NCBI GenBank assembly: GCA_001917895.1
Contig: MNEW01000056.1
Coordinates: forward strand, 1 to 38,464
Direction: 5' to 3'
Source of the DNA: Actinobacteria bacterium 13_1_40CM_66_12
Lineage (GTDB): Bacteria > Chloroflexota > Dormibacteria > Dormibacterales > Dormibacteraceae
Length of the DNA: 38,464 bases
Positions 24,372 to 30,961 of this stretch are shown here, piece by piece. Position 1 is the first letter of the stretch, and every line of letters starts with the position of its first letter. The notes under the pieces were generated by a model. The model was not told where the DNA came from and searched no databases. It saw only the letters and a list, made by a program, of their open reading frames with translations. Position numbers and translations under genes: made by a program.

Positions 24372-24925
24372 CGCCCCAGTCGCGCGTTCGGGCGTTCTTC
24401 GGACTGCCGTTGCCCGAGGCGCAGCGGACGGCCCTCGGCGCTTTCCTCGCGGCGTGCGCGGAGGCGGCGCCGCGATTCCGGTGGACGCCCGCCGCCAACC
24501 TGCACCTGACGGTCCGTTTCGTCGGCAGTGTCGATCGAGGTGTTGTCGAGGGCATCGCGGATCGATTGGACGGGCGCGGTCTGCACGGGTTCGACCTCGA
24601 GCTGGGAGAGCTTGGGGCGTTCAAGCGAGGGCGGCTCGTACGTGTTGTGTGGCAAGGCCTACGCTCCGGCGCTGACCTTGTGACGGCGCTCGGCGCCGGG
24701 GTTGAGGCCGAGTGCGCGGCCGCGGGGCTGGAGGGCGAGAGGCGCGCGTTCCAGGCCCACCTGACCCTGGCCCGCGCCCGGGCACGCGACGGTGCCGAGC
24801 TGCCCTCACTGCCGTCGCCCCCGCCGCTGGCAGCATGGCGTGCTGACGAGCTCGTGCTCTACGCAAGCCGCCTGAGCAAGTCCGGCGCCGTCTATGAGCC
24901 GCTACGCACTATGAAGCTGGATTGA
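24344..24925 (+). CDS. thpR: RNA 2',3'-cyclic phosphodiesterase (ThpR/LigT-like 2H enzyme)
   Basis: This encodes 193 aa from TTG 24344, overlapping the previous gene by 28 nt. The next in-frame candidate, GTG 24329, adds 5 codons, and no canonical start lies further downstream before the first conserved block (RAFFGLPLPEAQR). The two 2H-family motifs are NLHLTVRF and AHLTLAR, each giving the HxT catalytic pair. The length fits ThpR (about 180-190 aa). It opens 2',3'-cyclic phosphates on RNA ends. The last 24 nt overlap the convergent DUF336 gene. Confidence 0.85.
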   Translation: MEEGAGAEVAPQSRVRAFFGLPLPEAQRTALGAFLAACAEAAPRFRWTPAANLHLTVRFVGSVDRGVVEGIADRLDGRGLHGFDLELGELGAFKRGRLVRVVWQGLRSGADLVTALGAGVEAECAAAGLEGERRAFQAHLTLARARARDGAELPSLPSPPPLAAWRADELVLYASRLSKSGAVYEPLRTMKLD

Positions 24926-25318
24926 TGCGAGCCCGGACAAGGCGCACTCGAGGTCCTGTTCGGGCTTGGCGCCGCTGACGCCGACCGCGCCGATCGTCAT
25001 GCCATCTCGCTTGATCGGCATCGAGCCTGGCCCAGGGATGAGGGGCATACGGACGAGCCGGTCCACCGCACTGAAGAATCCTGGCCGATCATTTGACATC
25101 TGCAGCAGCGATCCACCGTCGCGCAAAAGCATCGCGGCCCCGACTGCCTTCGCTTCGGCGATCTGCGGGGACAGAGGCGGCGCGCCGTCCATCCGGCCCA
25201 GTGCGATGAGGTGGCCACCTTCGTCGACCACCGCCACGGTTACGCTGACCCCGATCTTCGCGGCTTTGGCATGAGCTTCGCTAACGACTGCGTTGGCATC
25301 CTCGAGGCTGAGTGGCAT
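24902..25318 (-). CDS. GlcG/HbpS-like (DUF336) protein
   Basis: This encodes 138 aa from ATG 25318 (MPLSLEDANAVVSEAHAKA). The core VSVTVAVVDEGGHLIALGRMDGA is the diagnostic DUF336 motif, with PLIPGPGSMPIKRDGMTIGAVGVSG and a conserved EQD near the end. Family members such as HbpS bind heme or corrin-like ligands, form octamers and occur beside glycolate or dehydratase genes. It diverges from the SDR at 25340, with just 21 nt between the starts, so their promoters must overlap each other's coding sequence or the genes are leaderless. Confidence 0.9.
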   Translation of the reverse strand: MPLSLEDANAVVSEAHAKAAKIGVSVTVAVVDEGGHLIALGRMDGAPPLSPQIAEAKAVGAAMLLRDGGSLLQMSNDRPGFFSAVDRLVRMPLIPGPGSMPIKRDGMTIGAVGVSGAKPEQDLECALSGLASIQLHSA

Positions 25319-25339
25319 TTGCGGGACACTTAGTCTCGC

Positions 25340-26107
25340 ATGGAGCTCCGCGGAAGGGTTGCGATCGTCACCGGCGGTGGCACCGGCATCGGCCGAGCCG
25401 TGTGCCTGCGGCTTGTCAAGGGCGGCGCGGCGGCGGTGGTCGTGAACTACTCGCGGTCCGCGCACGACGCCGACGCGACCGTACGCGAGGTCGAAGATCT
25501 CGGCGCCAAAGGGATCGCCCATCGCGCCGACGTCTCGGACGAGTCCCAGGTCGTGGCCATGATCGAAGAGACCGCCAGGCGCTTCGGACGCCTGGACGTC
25601 CTCGTCAACAACGCCGGCACCACCCACTTCATCCCGCACTCCGACCTGGACGCGCTCACCGACGAGGTCTGGAACGAGATCCTCGGCGTCAACCTGAAGG
25701 GCACGTTCTTCTGCTGCCGCGCGGCGGCACCCGAGCTGCGCAAGGCCAAGGGCACCATCGTCAACGTGGCCTCGGTGGCCGGCCATCGCGCGGTGGGATC
25801 CTCGATCGCTTACGCCGTCTCGAAGGCGGGAGTGCTGCAGCTGACCCGCGCGCTGGCGCTTGCCCTCGCTCCCGAAGTTCGCGTCAACTCGGTGTCGCCA
25901 GGGTTGGTTTCGAGCCGTTGGTTCAGGCAGCGCTTCGGCGATGACGCCACCGCGGCCCTGGAATCATCGACTGCCGAAAGCGCTCCGCTGAAGGCGGTCG
26001 CTGCGCCTGACCATGTGGCTCAAGCAGTTATGGCCTTCGTCGAAAACGACCTCATCACCGGCCAGGACGTGGTCGTCGACGGCGGCGGCATGATCAAGTA
26101 CTCCTAA
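25340..26107 (+). CDS. Classical SDR (3-oxoacyl-reductase-like)
   Basis: This encodes 255 aa from ATG 25340. It has the full motif set: VTGGGTGIG, NNAGTT, the Ser in NVASVAGHR, YAVSK for Tyr and Lys, SPGLVSSRW and a C-terminal DGGGMIKY. FabG-type reductases and many other alcohol dehydrogenases share this pattern. Its stop at 26105-26107 is immediately followed by repeat copy A, so that element's first hairpin would be the first structure in the transcript's 3' end. Confidence 0.92.
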   Translation: MELRGRVAIVTGGGTGIGRAVCLRLVKGGAAAVVVNYSRSAHDADATVREVEDLGAKGIAHRADVSDESQVVAMIEETARRFGRLDVLVNNAGTTHFIPHSDLDALTDEVWNEILGVNLKGTFFCCRAAAPELRKAKGTIVNVASVAGHRAVGSSIAYAVSKAGVLQLTRALALALAPEVRVNSVSPGLVSSRWFRQRFGDDATAALESSTAESAPLKAVAAPDHVAQAVMAFVENDLITGQDVVVDGGGMIKYS

Positions 26108-26276
26108 GTTATGAGGAAAAACCTGCCGGTTTTCCCTCATCGACGGGTCGGCTCCGCCGACGCGCCTGCGCTCTTTCCCGCGGTTGGGACCATCGGAATA
26201 TCTCTCCTTGCCACGCTTGCAGCCAAACAAGAACGTCGGGGACGGCCGGAGTAAATCCGGCCTGCCGGCCACGCGT
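26107..26276. repeat. Structured intergenic repeat, copy A
   Basis: This shares three blocks, in the same order and orientation, with copy B at 29505-29683. Block 1 (26107-26139) is identical over 33 nt and holds a hairpin (26113-26123 with 26128-26138, 10 of 11 pairs, loop TGCC). Block 2 (26167-26195) has one mismatch in 29. Block 3 (26227-26264) has three in 38 and holds a 7-bp hairpin GGCCGGA...TCCGGCC. Between blocks 1 and 2 a third hairpin, GTCGGC-TCC-GCCGAC, is present. An ACGCGT shared by both copies ends the element. With the following 212 nt, which hold only a doubtful 30-codon frame, this fills the gap 26108-26488. It may be a mobile element, a terminator or a structured RNA. Confidence 0.8.
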
Positions 26277-26391
26277 GGGCATGGCTACTCATGGTGGGTT
26301 GGCGGCGAACTGACTTTCGGGCTTGCGTTCGAGTTGGGTCGCACTTACTGTTGGCAACGGCCCCGAGGGAAACGTTCGAGAGGGCAGGAAC

Positions 26392-26484
26392 ATGCCGCAA
26401 GGCAGGTACCAGCTCTTGAGAGGCGATCCGTCGGGGTCATTTCTTTTCTGCAAGCCGAGCCCGGTACGGCGCGTTAGGCTCTAG
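26392..26484 (+). CDS. Doubtful 30-aa open frame before the GT2 gene
   Basis: ATG 26392 has a reasonable ribosome-binding site (AGGGCAGGA, 26381-26389). It opens 30 codons (MPQGRYQLLRGDPSGSFLF and so on) and ends with TAG 26482-26484, four nt before the glycosyltransferase ATG. The length and lack of any family make it uncertain. It could be a leader peptide or chance. Confidence 0.25.
   Translation: MPQGRYQLLRGDPSGSFLFCKPSPVRRVRL
26475..26480 (+). promoter_or_regulatory. Candidate leaderless -10 (TAGGCT) before ATG 26489
   Basis: TAGGCT fits TANNNT and ends 8 nt before the GT2 ATG. No Shine-Dalgarno lies in between. It would make the glycosyltransferase pair independent of the upstream SDR. 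Confidence 0.35.
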
Positions 26485-26488
26485 CGCC

Positions 26489-27685
26489 ATGAAGATCGCG
26501 CAGCGTGCCACCGAGCCGACCACAGGCTCGCGACCGGTCGCGGTCGAGGTCTCGTTCGTGATGCCCTGCCTCAACGAGGTCGAGACGCTGGCCGCGTGCA
26601 TCGCGGAGGCTCGCGACGCGATCGCCAAAGGCGGGTTCACCGCGGAGATCATCGTCGCCGACAACGGGAGCACCGACGGCTCGCAGCTGGTAGCGCGTGA
26701 GCTCGGCGCGAACGTGGTGGAGGTTCAGCGCAAGGGCTACGGCAGCGCCCTCATCGGCGGCATCGATGCGGCGCAGGGACGATTCGTCGTGATGGGCGAC
26801 GCCGACGCCAGCTATGACTTCGCGGCCATCGCCCCGCTGATCGCGAAGCTGCGCGACGGCTACGACCTCGTGGTGGGCAATCGCTTTCTGGGCGGCATCG
26901 AGCCAGGCGCGATGCCGTGGTCGCACCGCTGGCTCGGCAACCCGGTTCTTTCGAGCATCAACAAGATCTTCTTTCACGCGCCAGTCGGCGACACCCACTG
27001 CGGATTGCGTGCGTTCACGAAGGACGCTTACGAGCGGATGCGCCTCCGCGCGACCGGCATGGAGTTCGCGAGCGAGATGGTCATCAAGGCTTCCCTGAAA
27101 GGCATGCGCATCACCGAGGTGCCGGTGGTGCTTCGCCCGGACGGCCGGTCAAGGCCACCCCACCTGCGCACCTGGCGCGATGGCTGGCGCCATTTGCGCT
27201 TCATGCTGCTGTTCAGCCCGCGATGGTTGTTCCTCTATCCGGGCCTGGCGCTGCTGGTCATCGGCCTGGGCCTGTCGGCCCTGCTGGTGGCCGGTCCGCT
27301 TCGCATCGGTGGCGTGCGACTCGACATCCATACGATGTTGGTCGCGGGTTTTCTCGCCCTGCTTGGTTACCAGCTCGTGCTTTTCGCCGTCTTCACCAAG
27401 ATGTTTGCGATCCGCGAGGGTTTTCATCCACCCCATCCGGCGCTGCAGGCGTTGCTTCGATACGTCACGCTCGAGGTCGGGTTGCTAGCCGGTGCGCTCA
27501 TGGCATTGGGCGGCCTTGTCGCCCTGGTGCTCGCGGTCACGAGCTGGCAGTCCGTGGGATTCGGAAACCTGAATCCTGCGACCACGATGCGCGAGGTGAT
27601 CCCTGCGGTCGTCTTGCTTTCGCTCGGCACCCAGACCATCTTCGCGAGCTTTTTCATCAGCATCCTTTCGATCGACCTCAGCTGA
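26489..27685 (+). CDS. GT2 family glycosyltransferase with C-terminal membrane helices
   Basis: This encodes 398 aa. The GT-A domain starts VSFVMPCLNEVETLAACI, with IIVADNGSTDGS for nucleotide-sugar binding and MGDADASYDF (DxD metal site at residues 104-106), THCGLRAFTKDAY and RITEVPVVLRPDGRSRPPHL. This is the layout of dolichol-/polyprenyl-phosphate mannosyl- or glucosyltransferases. The C-terminal third has about four hydrophobic helices. It would load a sugar on a lipid carrier at the inner face of the membrane, giving a donor that a GT-C enzyme can use outside. The next gene encodes such an enzyme and overlaps the stop. Confidence 0.9.
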   Translation: MKIAQRATEPTTGSRPVAVEVSFVMPCLNEVETLAACIAEARDAIAKGGFTAEIIVADNGSTDGSQLVARELGANVVEVQRKGYGSALIGGIDAAQGRFVVMGDADASYDFAAIAPLIAKLRDGYDLVVGNRFLGGIEPGAMPWSHRWLGNPVLSSINKIFFHAPVGDTHCGLRAFTKDAYERMRLRATGMEFASEMVIKASLKGMRITEVPVVLRPDGRSRPPHLRTWRDGWRHLRFMLLFSPRWLFLYPGLALLVIGLGLSALLVAGPLRIGGVRLDIHTMLVAGFLALLGYQLVLFAVFTKMFAIREGFHPPHPALQALLRYVTLEVGLLAGALMALGGLVALVLAVTSWQSVGFGNLNPATTMREVIPAVVLLSLGTQTIFASFFISILSIDLS

Positions 27686-29499
27686 AACGCCGTTCTGGGC
27701 TGGCGTTTGGCGGGATCACCCTCATCCTCGCGCCGATCGGATATCTGGCGATGTTCAGCGGTTTCCACACTTATGACGACGAGGGCTATTTCCTGCTCAC
27801 GCTTCGCGAATACCTCGTCGGCCATTCGCTGTACACGGGCTTGTTCACGACCTACGGACCCTTCTATTACGAGGTCCTCGGCGGGGTCTTCCGCTTGCTT
27901 GGGCTCGACGTCGGCCACGACGCGGGCCGCATGGTCACCCTGGCCGTCTGGCTGATCGCGAGCCTCCTCGCCGGCGCCGGCGCGTATCGGCTCACGAGCA
28001 GCATGTGGCTCGGCCTCGCAGCTCAGCTGCTGACCTTCCATGTGCTCGGCGTCCTGACCAACGAGCCGATGCAGCCCTCGGGCCTGATCGCCATCCTGCT
28101 GATGGCGATGGTCGCCGCGGCCTCGGCGCGTTCCGCCCGGCCCCGCGCGACGGCAGCCGTGATCGGCGGCATCGTCGCCGCCGCGTGCCTGATCAAGATC
28201 AACGCAGGGGTCTTCATGGGGCTGGCCGCGACGTTTGCGTTTGCCGCGGCGCTGAAGGGGCGCTGGCGAGTGCTGCTGCCCGTCACCGGCGCGGTCCTGG
28301 TGCTGAGCCCGTTTGTGCTTATGGCCGGGCTCCTATCGCAGGATTGGGTCCGCGCGTACACGGTCGTTGTGGCGCTCTCGGCGGTCGCGCTCACGCAGGT
28401 CTCGATCGCGTGGCGGCCTGCGCGCATGGCCGCCGCGTCCGGAGGCTGGCTGGTGGCCGGCGGAGTTCTGGTAGGGATCGTCCTCGTCGGCATCGCGGCC
28501 ATAGGCGGCACGCGGCTGTACGACCTCGTGAACGACCTGGTCTTCGTGCCTCTGCGGCAGCCGCGTCTGTATACGTGGCCGCTGCGGATCGGGGTGGGCG
28601 AGGTGGCATGGGCGGCAGTCTGGCTGGTGATCGCGGCCGTCGCCATCCGGTTCAAGACCCATCCGTGGATGAGGGGTGCGCTGCCCGGTGTCATGCGGAT
28701 TGCAGCGGGCGCGTTCACGTGGCTCGTAGTGCTGTTGCTGCCGTCACCGGCCTTCATGCTTGCGCTCCCCCTGGCGTGGATCGCCGCCGCTGCGCCAGAG
28801 ATCGATGCCGAGAGCCCGACGGACGCATACGCGCGCCAGCTGGTACCCGCGCTGGCGCTGATGTTCAGCATGGACGCATACCCGGTCGCCGGCACGTCAC
28901 TGCCGATTTCGGCACTAGCGCTCGTGCCCCTCGGCGCGGTCATGGTCAACGACGGGATCCGGCAGCTGCGAGCCTGGGCCACATCTCACAACCAGCCGTC
29001 GGCCTTGAAGGTGGCCGCGGCGGCGGCCCCGGCTCTTTTGATTCTCAACATCGTGGTTCTGCAGCTGTTCACGTTTCTAGGCGCGTCCGAATACAGCGCG
29101 AACGAACCGCTGGGACTCCGCGGCGCGCAGGCGATGAGACTGCCGCCACAGCAAGCCGCTGCGCTGCGCGGCGTCACGGCCGCGATCGATCAGCGCTGCG
29201 CTGCATTCATCACCGAGCCCGGGCTGGACAGCTTCTACATCTGGTCCGGTTCGCGCCCACCCGCCCCAGTTGTAGACGGAGTCTGGCTGTTCGCCCTCGA
29301 CGACGGCGAACAGCGCTCCCTCGTCTCCCAGATCCAGGGCCTACCGAACCTATGCGTCGTGCGCAACCAGGCGGTCGTGGATTTCTGGGCCGAGGGGCGT
29401 CCGATCCCGCAACGGCCGCTGGTCGAGTACATCGATGCGTCCTTCGTGCCGGCCGCGACGTTCGGCGATTACGAAGTGCTTGTCAAAAGGCCTCAGTAG
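27682..29499 (+). CDS. GT-C-like membrane glycosyltransferase, probable CTG start
   Basis: This encodes up to 605 aa with about ten membrane helices. The first extracytoplasmic loop carries YDDEGYFL (Asp32-Asp33-Glu34), a GT-C type acidic motif, and GLFTTYGPFYYEVLGG follows, as in GT39-type enzymes. No ATG, GTG or TTG lies between the upstream gene's stop and the first helix. The only candidate is CTG 27682, overlapping that stop as CTGA. Beginning at ATG 27751 would cut the first helix in half. It probably uses the lipid-linked sugar from the GT2 protein. A soluble C-terminal domain (about residues 470-605) ends the protein. Confidence 0.78.
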   Translation: MKRRSGLAFGGITLILAPIGYLAMFSGFHTYDDEGYFLLTLREYLVGHSLYTGLFTTYGPFYYEVLGGVFRLLGLDVGHDAGRMVTLAVWLIASLLAGAGAYRLTSSMWLGLAAQLLTFHVLGVLTNEPMQPSGLIAILLMAMVAAASARSARPRATAAVIGGIVAAACLIKINAGVFMGLAATFAFAAALKGRWRVLLPVTGAVLVLSPFVLMAGLLSQDWVRAYTVVVALSAVALTQVSIAWRPARMAAASGGWLVAGGVLVGIVLVGIAAIGGTRLYDLVNDLVFVPLRQPRLYTWPLRIGVGEVAWAAVWLVIAAVAIRFKTHPWMRGALPGVMRIAAGAFTWLVVLLLPSPAFMLALPLAWIAAAAPEIDAESPTDAYARQLVPALALMFSMDAYPVAGTSLPISALALVPLGAVMVNDGIRQLRAWATSHNQPSALKVAAAAAPALLILNIVVLQLFTFLGASEYSANEPLGLRGAQAMRLPPQQAAALRGVTAAIDQRCAAFITEPGLDSFYIWSGSRPPAPVVDGVWLFALDDGEQRSLVSQIQGLPNLCVVRNQAVVDFWAEGRPIPQRPLVEYIDASFVPAATFGDYEVLVKRPQ

Positions 29500-29504
29500 A
29501 CCGG

Positions 29505-29683
29505 AGTTATGAGGAAAAACCTGCCGGTTTTCCCTCACGCCCTCCCGCGACTGCGTCGCGGGGGCCCCAGCGGACGCGCTGCGCTCTTTCCCGCGGTTGG
29601 GATCATCGAAGAGTTACTCCAGGCAACACTGGATGCATACAAGCATGTCGGGGACGGCCGGAATAAATCCGGCCTGCACGCGT
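29505..29683. repeat. Structured intergenic repeat, copy B
   Basis: This is the second copy of the element at 26107-26276, in the same orientation. Block 1 is 29505-29537, block 2 is 29580-29608 and block 3 is 29639-29676. The spacer between blocks 1 and 2 is 42 nt here and 27 nt in copy A. It holds a different but stronger hairpin, CCCGCGAC-TGC-GTCGCGGG. A weak TCCAG...CTGGA stem lies between blocks 2 and 3. It fills the 194-nt gap between the GT-C stop and the convergent E2 stop, a place where a bidirectional terminator is expected. Confidence 0.8.
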
Positions 29684-29693
29684 CGCTGGTTAG

Positions 29694-30959
29694 CTAGTAG
29701 ACCGGCGTCTCCGGCGTTACCGCCTCGAGCCACTTTCGGCATGAGGTCAGGAATCGCGCGGCTTTCAATCCGTCGAGCACTCGGTGGTCGAACGAGAAGC
29801 AGAGATACATCATCGGCTTGATCCCGATCATGCCGTTGAGAGCGACCGGCCTCTCGACGATGGCCTCCATCGTGAGGATGCCCGCCTGCCCGGGGTTGAT
29901 GACCGAGTAGCTGAACAAGGTCCCGAACGTCCCGGAGTTGTTGACCGTGAAGGTGCCGCCGCTGAGGTCGTCCGCTTTCAGCTGCTTGTTGCGTGCTCGT
30001 GTGGCGACGTCGTTGACGGCGCGCGCAAGACCGGCGATCGAGAGCCCGTCCGCGCGTCGGATGACGGGCACGACCAGCGTGTCCTCCAGGCCGACCGAGA
30101 CGCCCAGGTTGATGTCGCGATGGATGATCAGCTCGGTCTCATTGAAAGTCGAGTTGACCTCTGGGTGCTCGCGCAGCGCGGAGAGGGTGGCGGCCATCAC
30201 GTAAGGGAGATAGGTGAGCGAAAAACCTTCTTGCTTCTGGAACGCCGCCTTGTTGGCGTTGCGGTTGGCAACGACGCCGGACATGTCCGCTTCCTGCGTC
30301 TGCCAAGCGTGGGGGATGGTGGTCTTGGAGCGGACCATGTTCTCGGCGATCAGGCGCCTTACCCGCGTGAGCTGAACGACCTGGTCGCCTTCGGAAGGCG
30401 CCACTGGCGCGGCCGCCGGAACAGATGGCTGCGCGGGAAGTGTCGTCTTTGCGGCGGACGCGAACTGCTCCACGTCCTTCTTGGTCACGCGGCCGCCGAT
30501 CCCGGTACCCTGCACCTTCGACAAATCCACGCCGAGCTCGCTCGCCTGCATCTGGACGGAGGGCGAATACCGATGCTCACCGCTGTCGAGCACTGCCGGC
30601 TGCGGTGCCGCGGGCGGGATGGGAGCGGGCTCGCGAGCAGGCTCGGGAGCTGGCTTGGCTTGCGGTGCCGGCGCAGCGACCGGCGCCGGTGGCGCAGCCG
30701 CCACTTCGCCGTCGGCGCCGACCTCCACGACGGCGATCTCGGCCCCCGCCTGAACGGTCTGTCCCTCCTTGGCGAGGATCTCGCGCAGGATTCCGCTGAC
30801 CGGCGAAGGAACCTCCGCGCTGACCTTGTCGGTGTCGACCTCGAGCAAGGGCTCGAACTCGGTCACCTTGTCGCCCGGCTTAACGAGCCAGCGCGAGATG
30901 GTCCCCTCGTGCACCGACTCGCCCAGCTGCGGCATGACCACTCGGGTCGTCGTTGCCAT
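29694..30959 (-). CDS. 2-oxoacid dehydrogenase E2 (dihydrolipoamide acyltransferase)
   Basis: This encodes 421 aa. An N-terminal lipoyl domain has EVDTDKVSAEV, with Lys45 as the lipoylation site, followed by an Ala/Pro-rich linker (about residues 85-130). A subunit-binding domain (YSPSVQMQASELGVDLSKV, GTGIGGRVTKKDV) comes next, then the catalytic acyltransferase domain ending with FSFDHRVLDG (catalytic His and Asp). It moves the acyl group from E1 to CoA. The start lies 2 nt after the E1 stop. It could serve pyruvate or branched-chain oxoacids. The single lipoyl domain and fused E1 partner slightly favour branched-chain substrates. Confidence 0.93.
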   Translation of the reverse strand: MATTTRVVMPQLGESVHEGTISRWLVKPGDKVTEFEPLLEVDTDKVSAEVPSPVSGILREILAKEGQTVQAGAEIAVVEVGADGEVAAAPPAPVAAPAPQAKPAPEPAREPAPIPPAAPQPAVLDSGEHRYSPSVQMQASELGVDLSKVQGTGIGGRVTKKDVEQFASAAKTTLPAQPSVPAAAPVAPSEGDQVVQLTRVRRLIAENMVRSKTTIPHAWQTQEADMSGVVANRNANKAAFQKQEGFSLTYLPYVMAATLSALREHPEVNSTFNETELIIHRDINLGVSVGLEDTLVVPVIRRADGLSIAGLARAVNDVATRARNKQLKADDLSGGTFTVNNSGTFGTLFSYSVINPGQAGILTMEAIVERPVALNGMIGIKPMMYLCFSFDHRVLDGLKAARFLTSCRKWLEAVTPETPVY

Positions 30960-30961
30960 GG

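Noticed and set aside
26917..27681. Long open frame that extends the GT-C gene upstream across the GT2 gene
   Set aside because: It is out of frame with the well-supported GT2 protein, its translation has no family features, and it is explained by the high GC content, which removes stop codons.
28005..29666. 553-codon plus-strand frame within the GT-C gene and running into repeat B
   Set aside because: It is Arg/Pro/Ala-rich, out of frame with the membrane protein, and has the composition of a GC-driven shadow.
29509..29697. Small open frame (62 codons) inside repeat B, starting MRKNLPVFPH
   Set aside because: The same first ten codons appear in copy A only because of the repeat; after that the frames diverge, and the palindrome also gives VFPH on the other strand. 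It is best read as structure, not protein.
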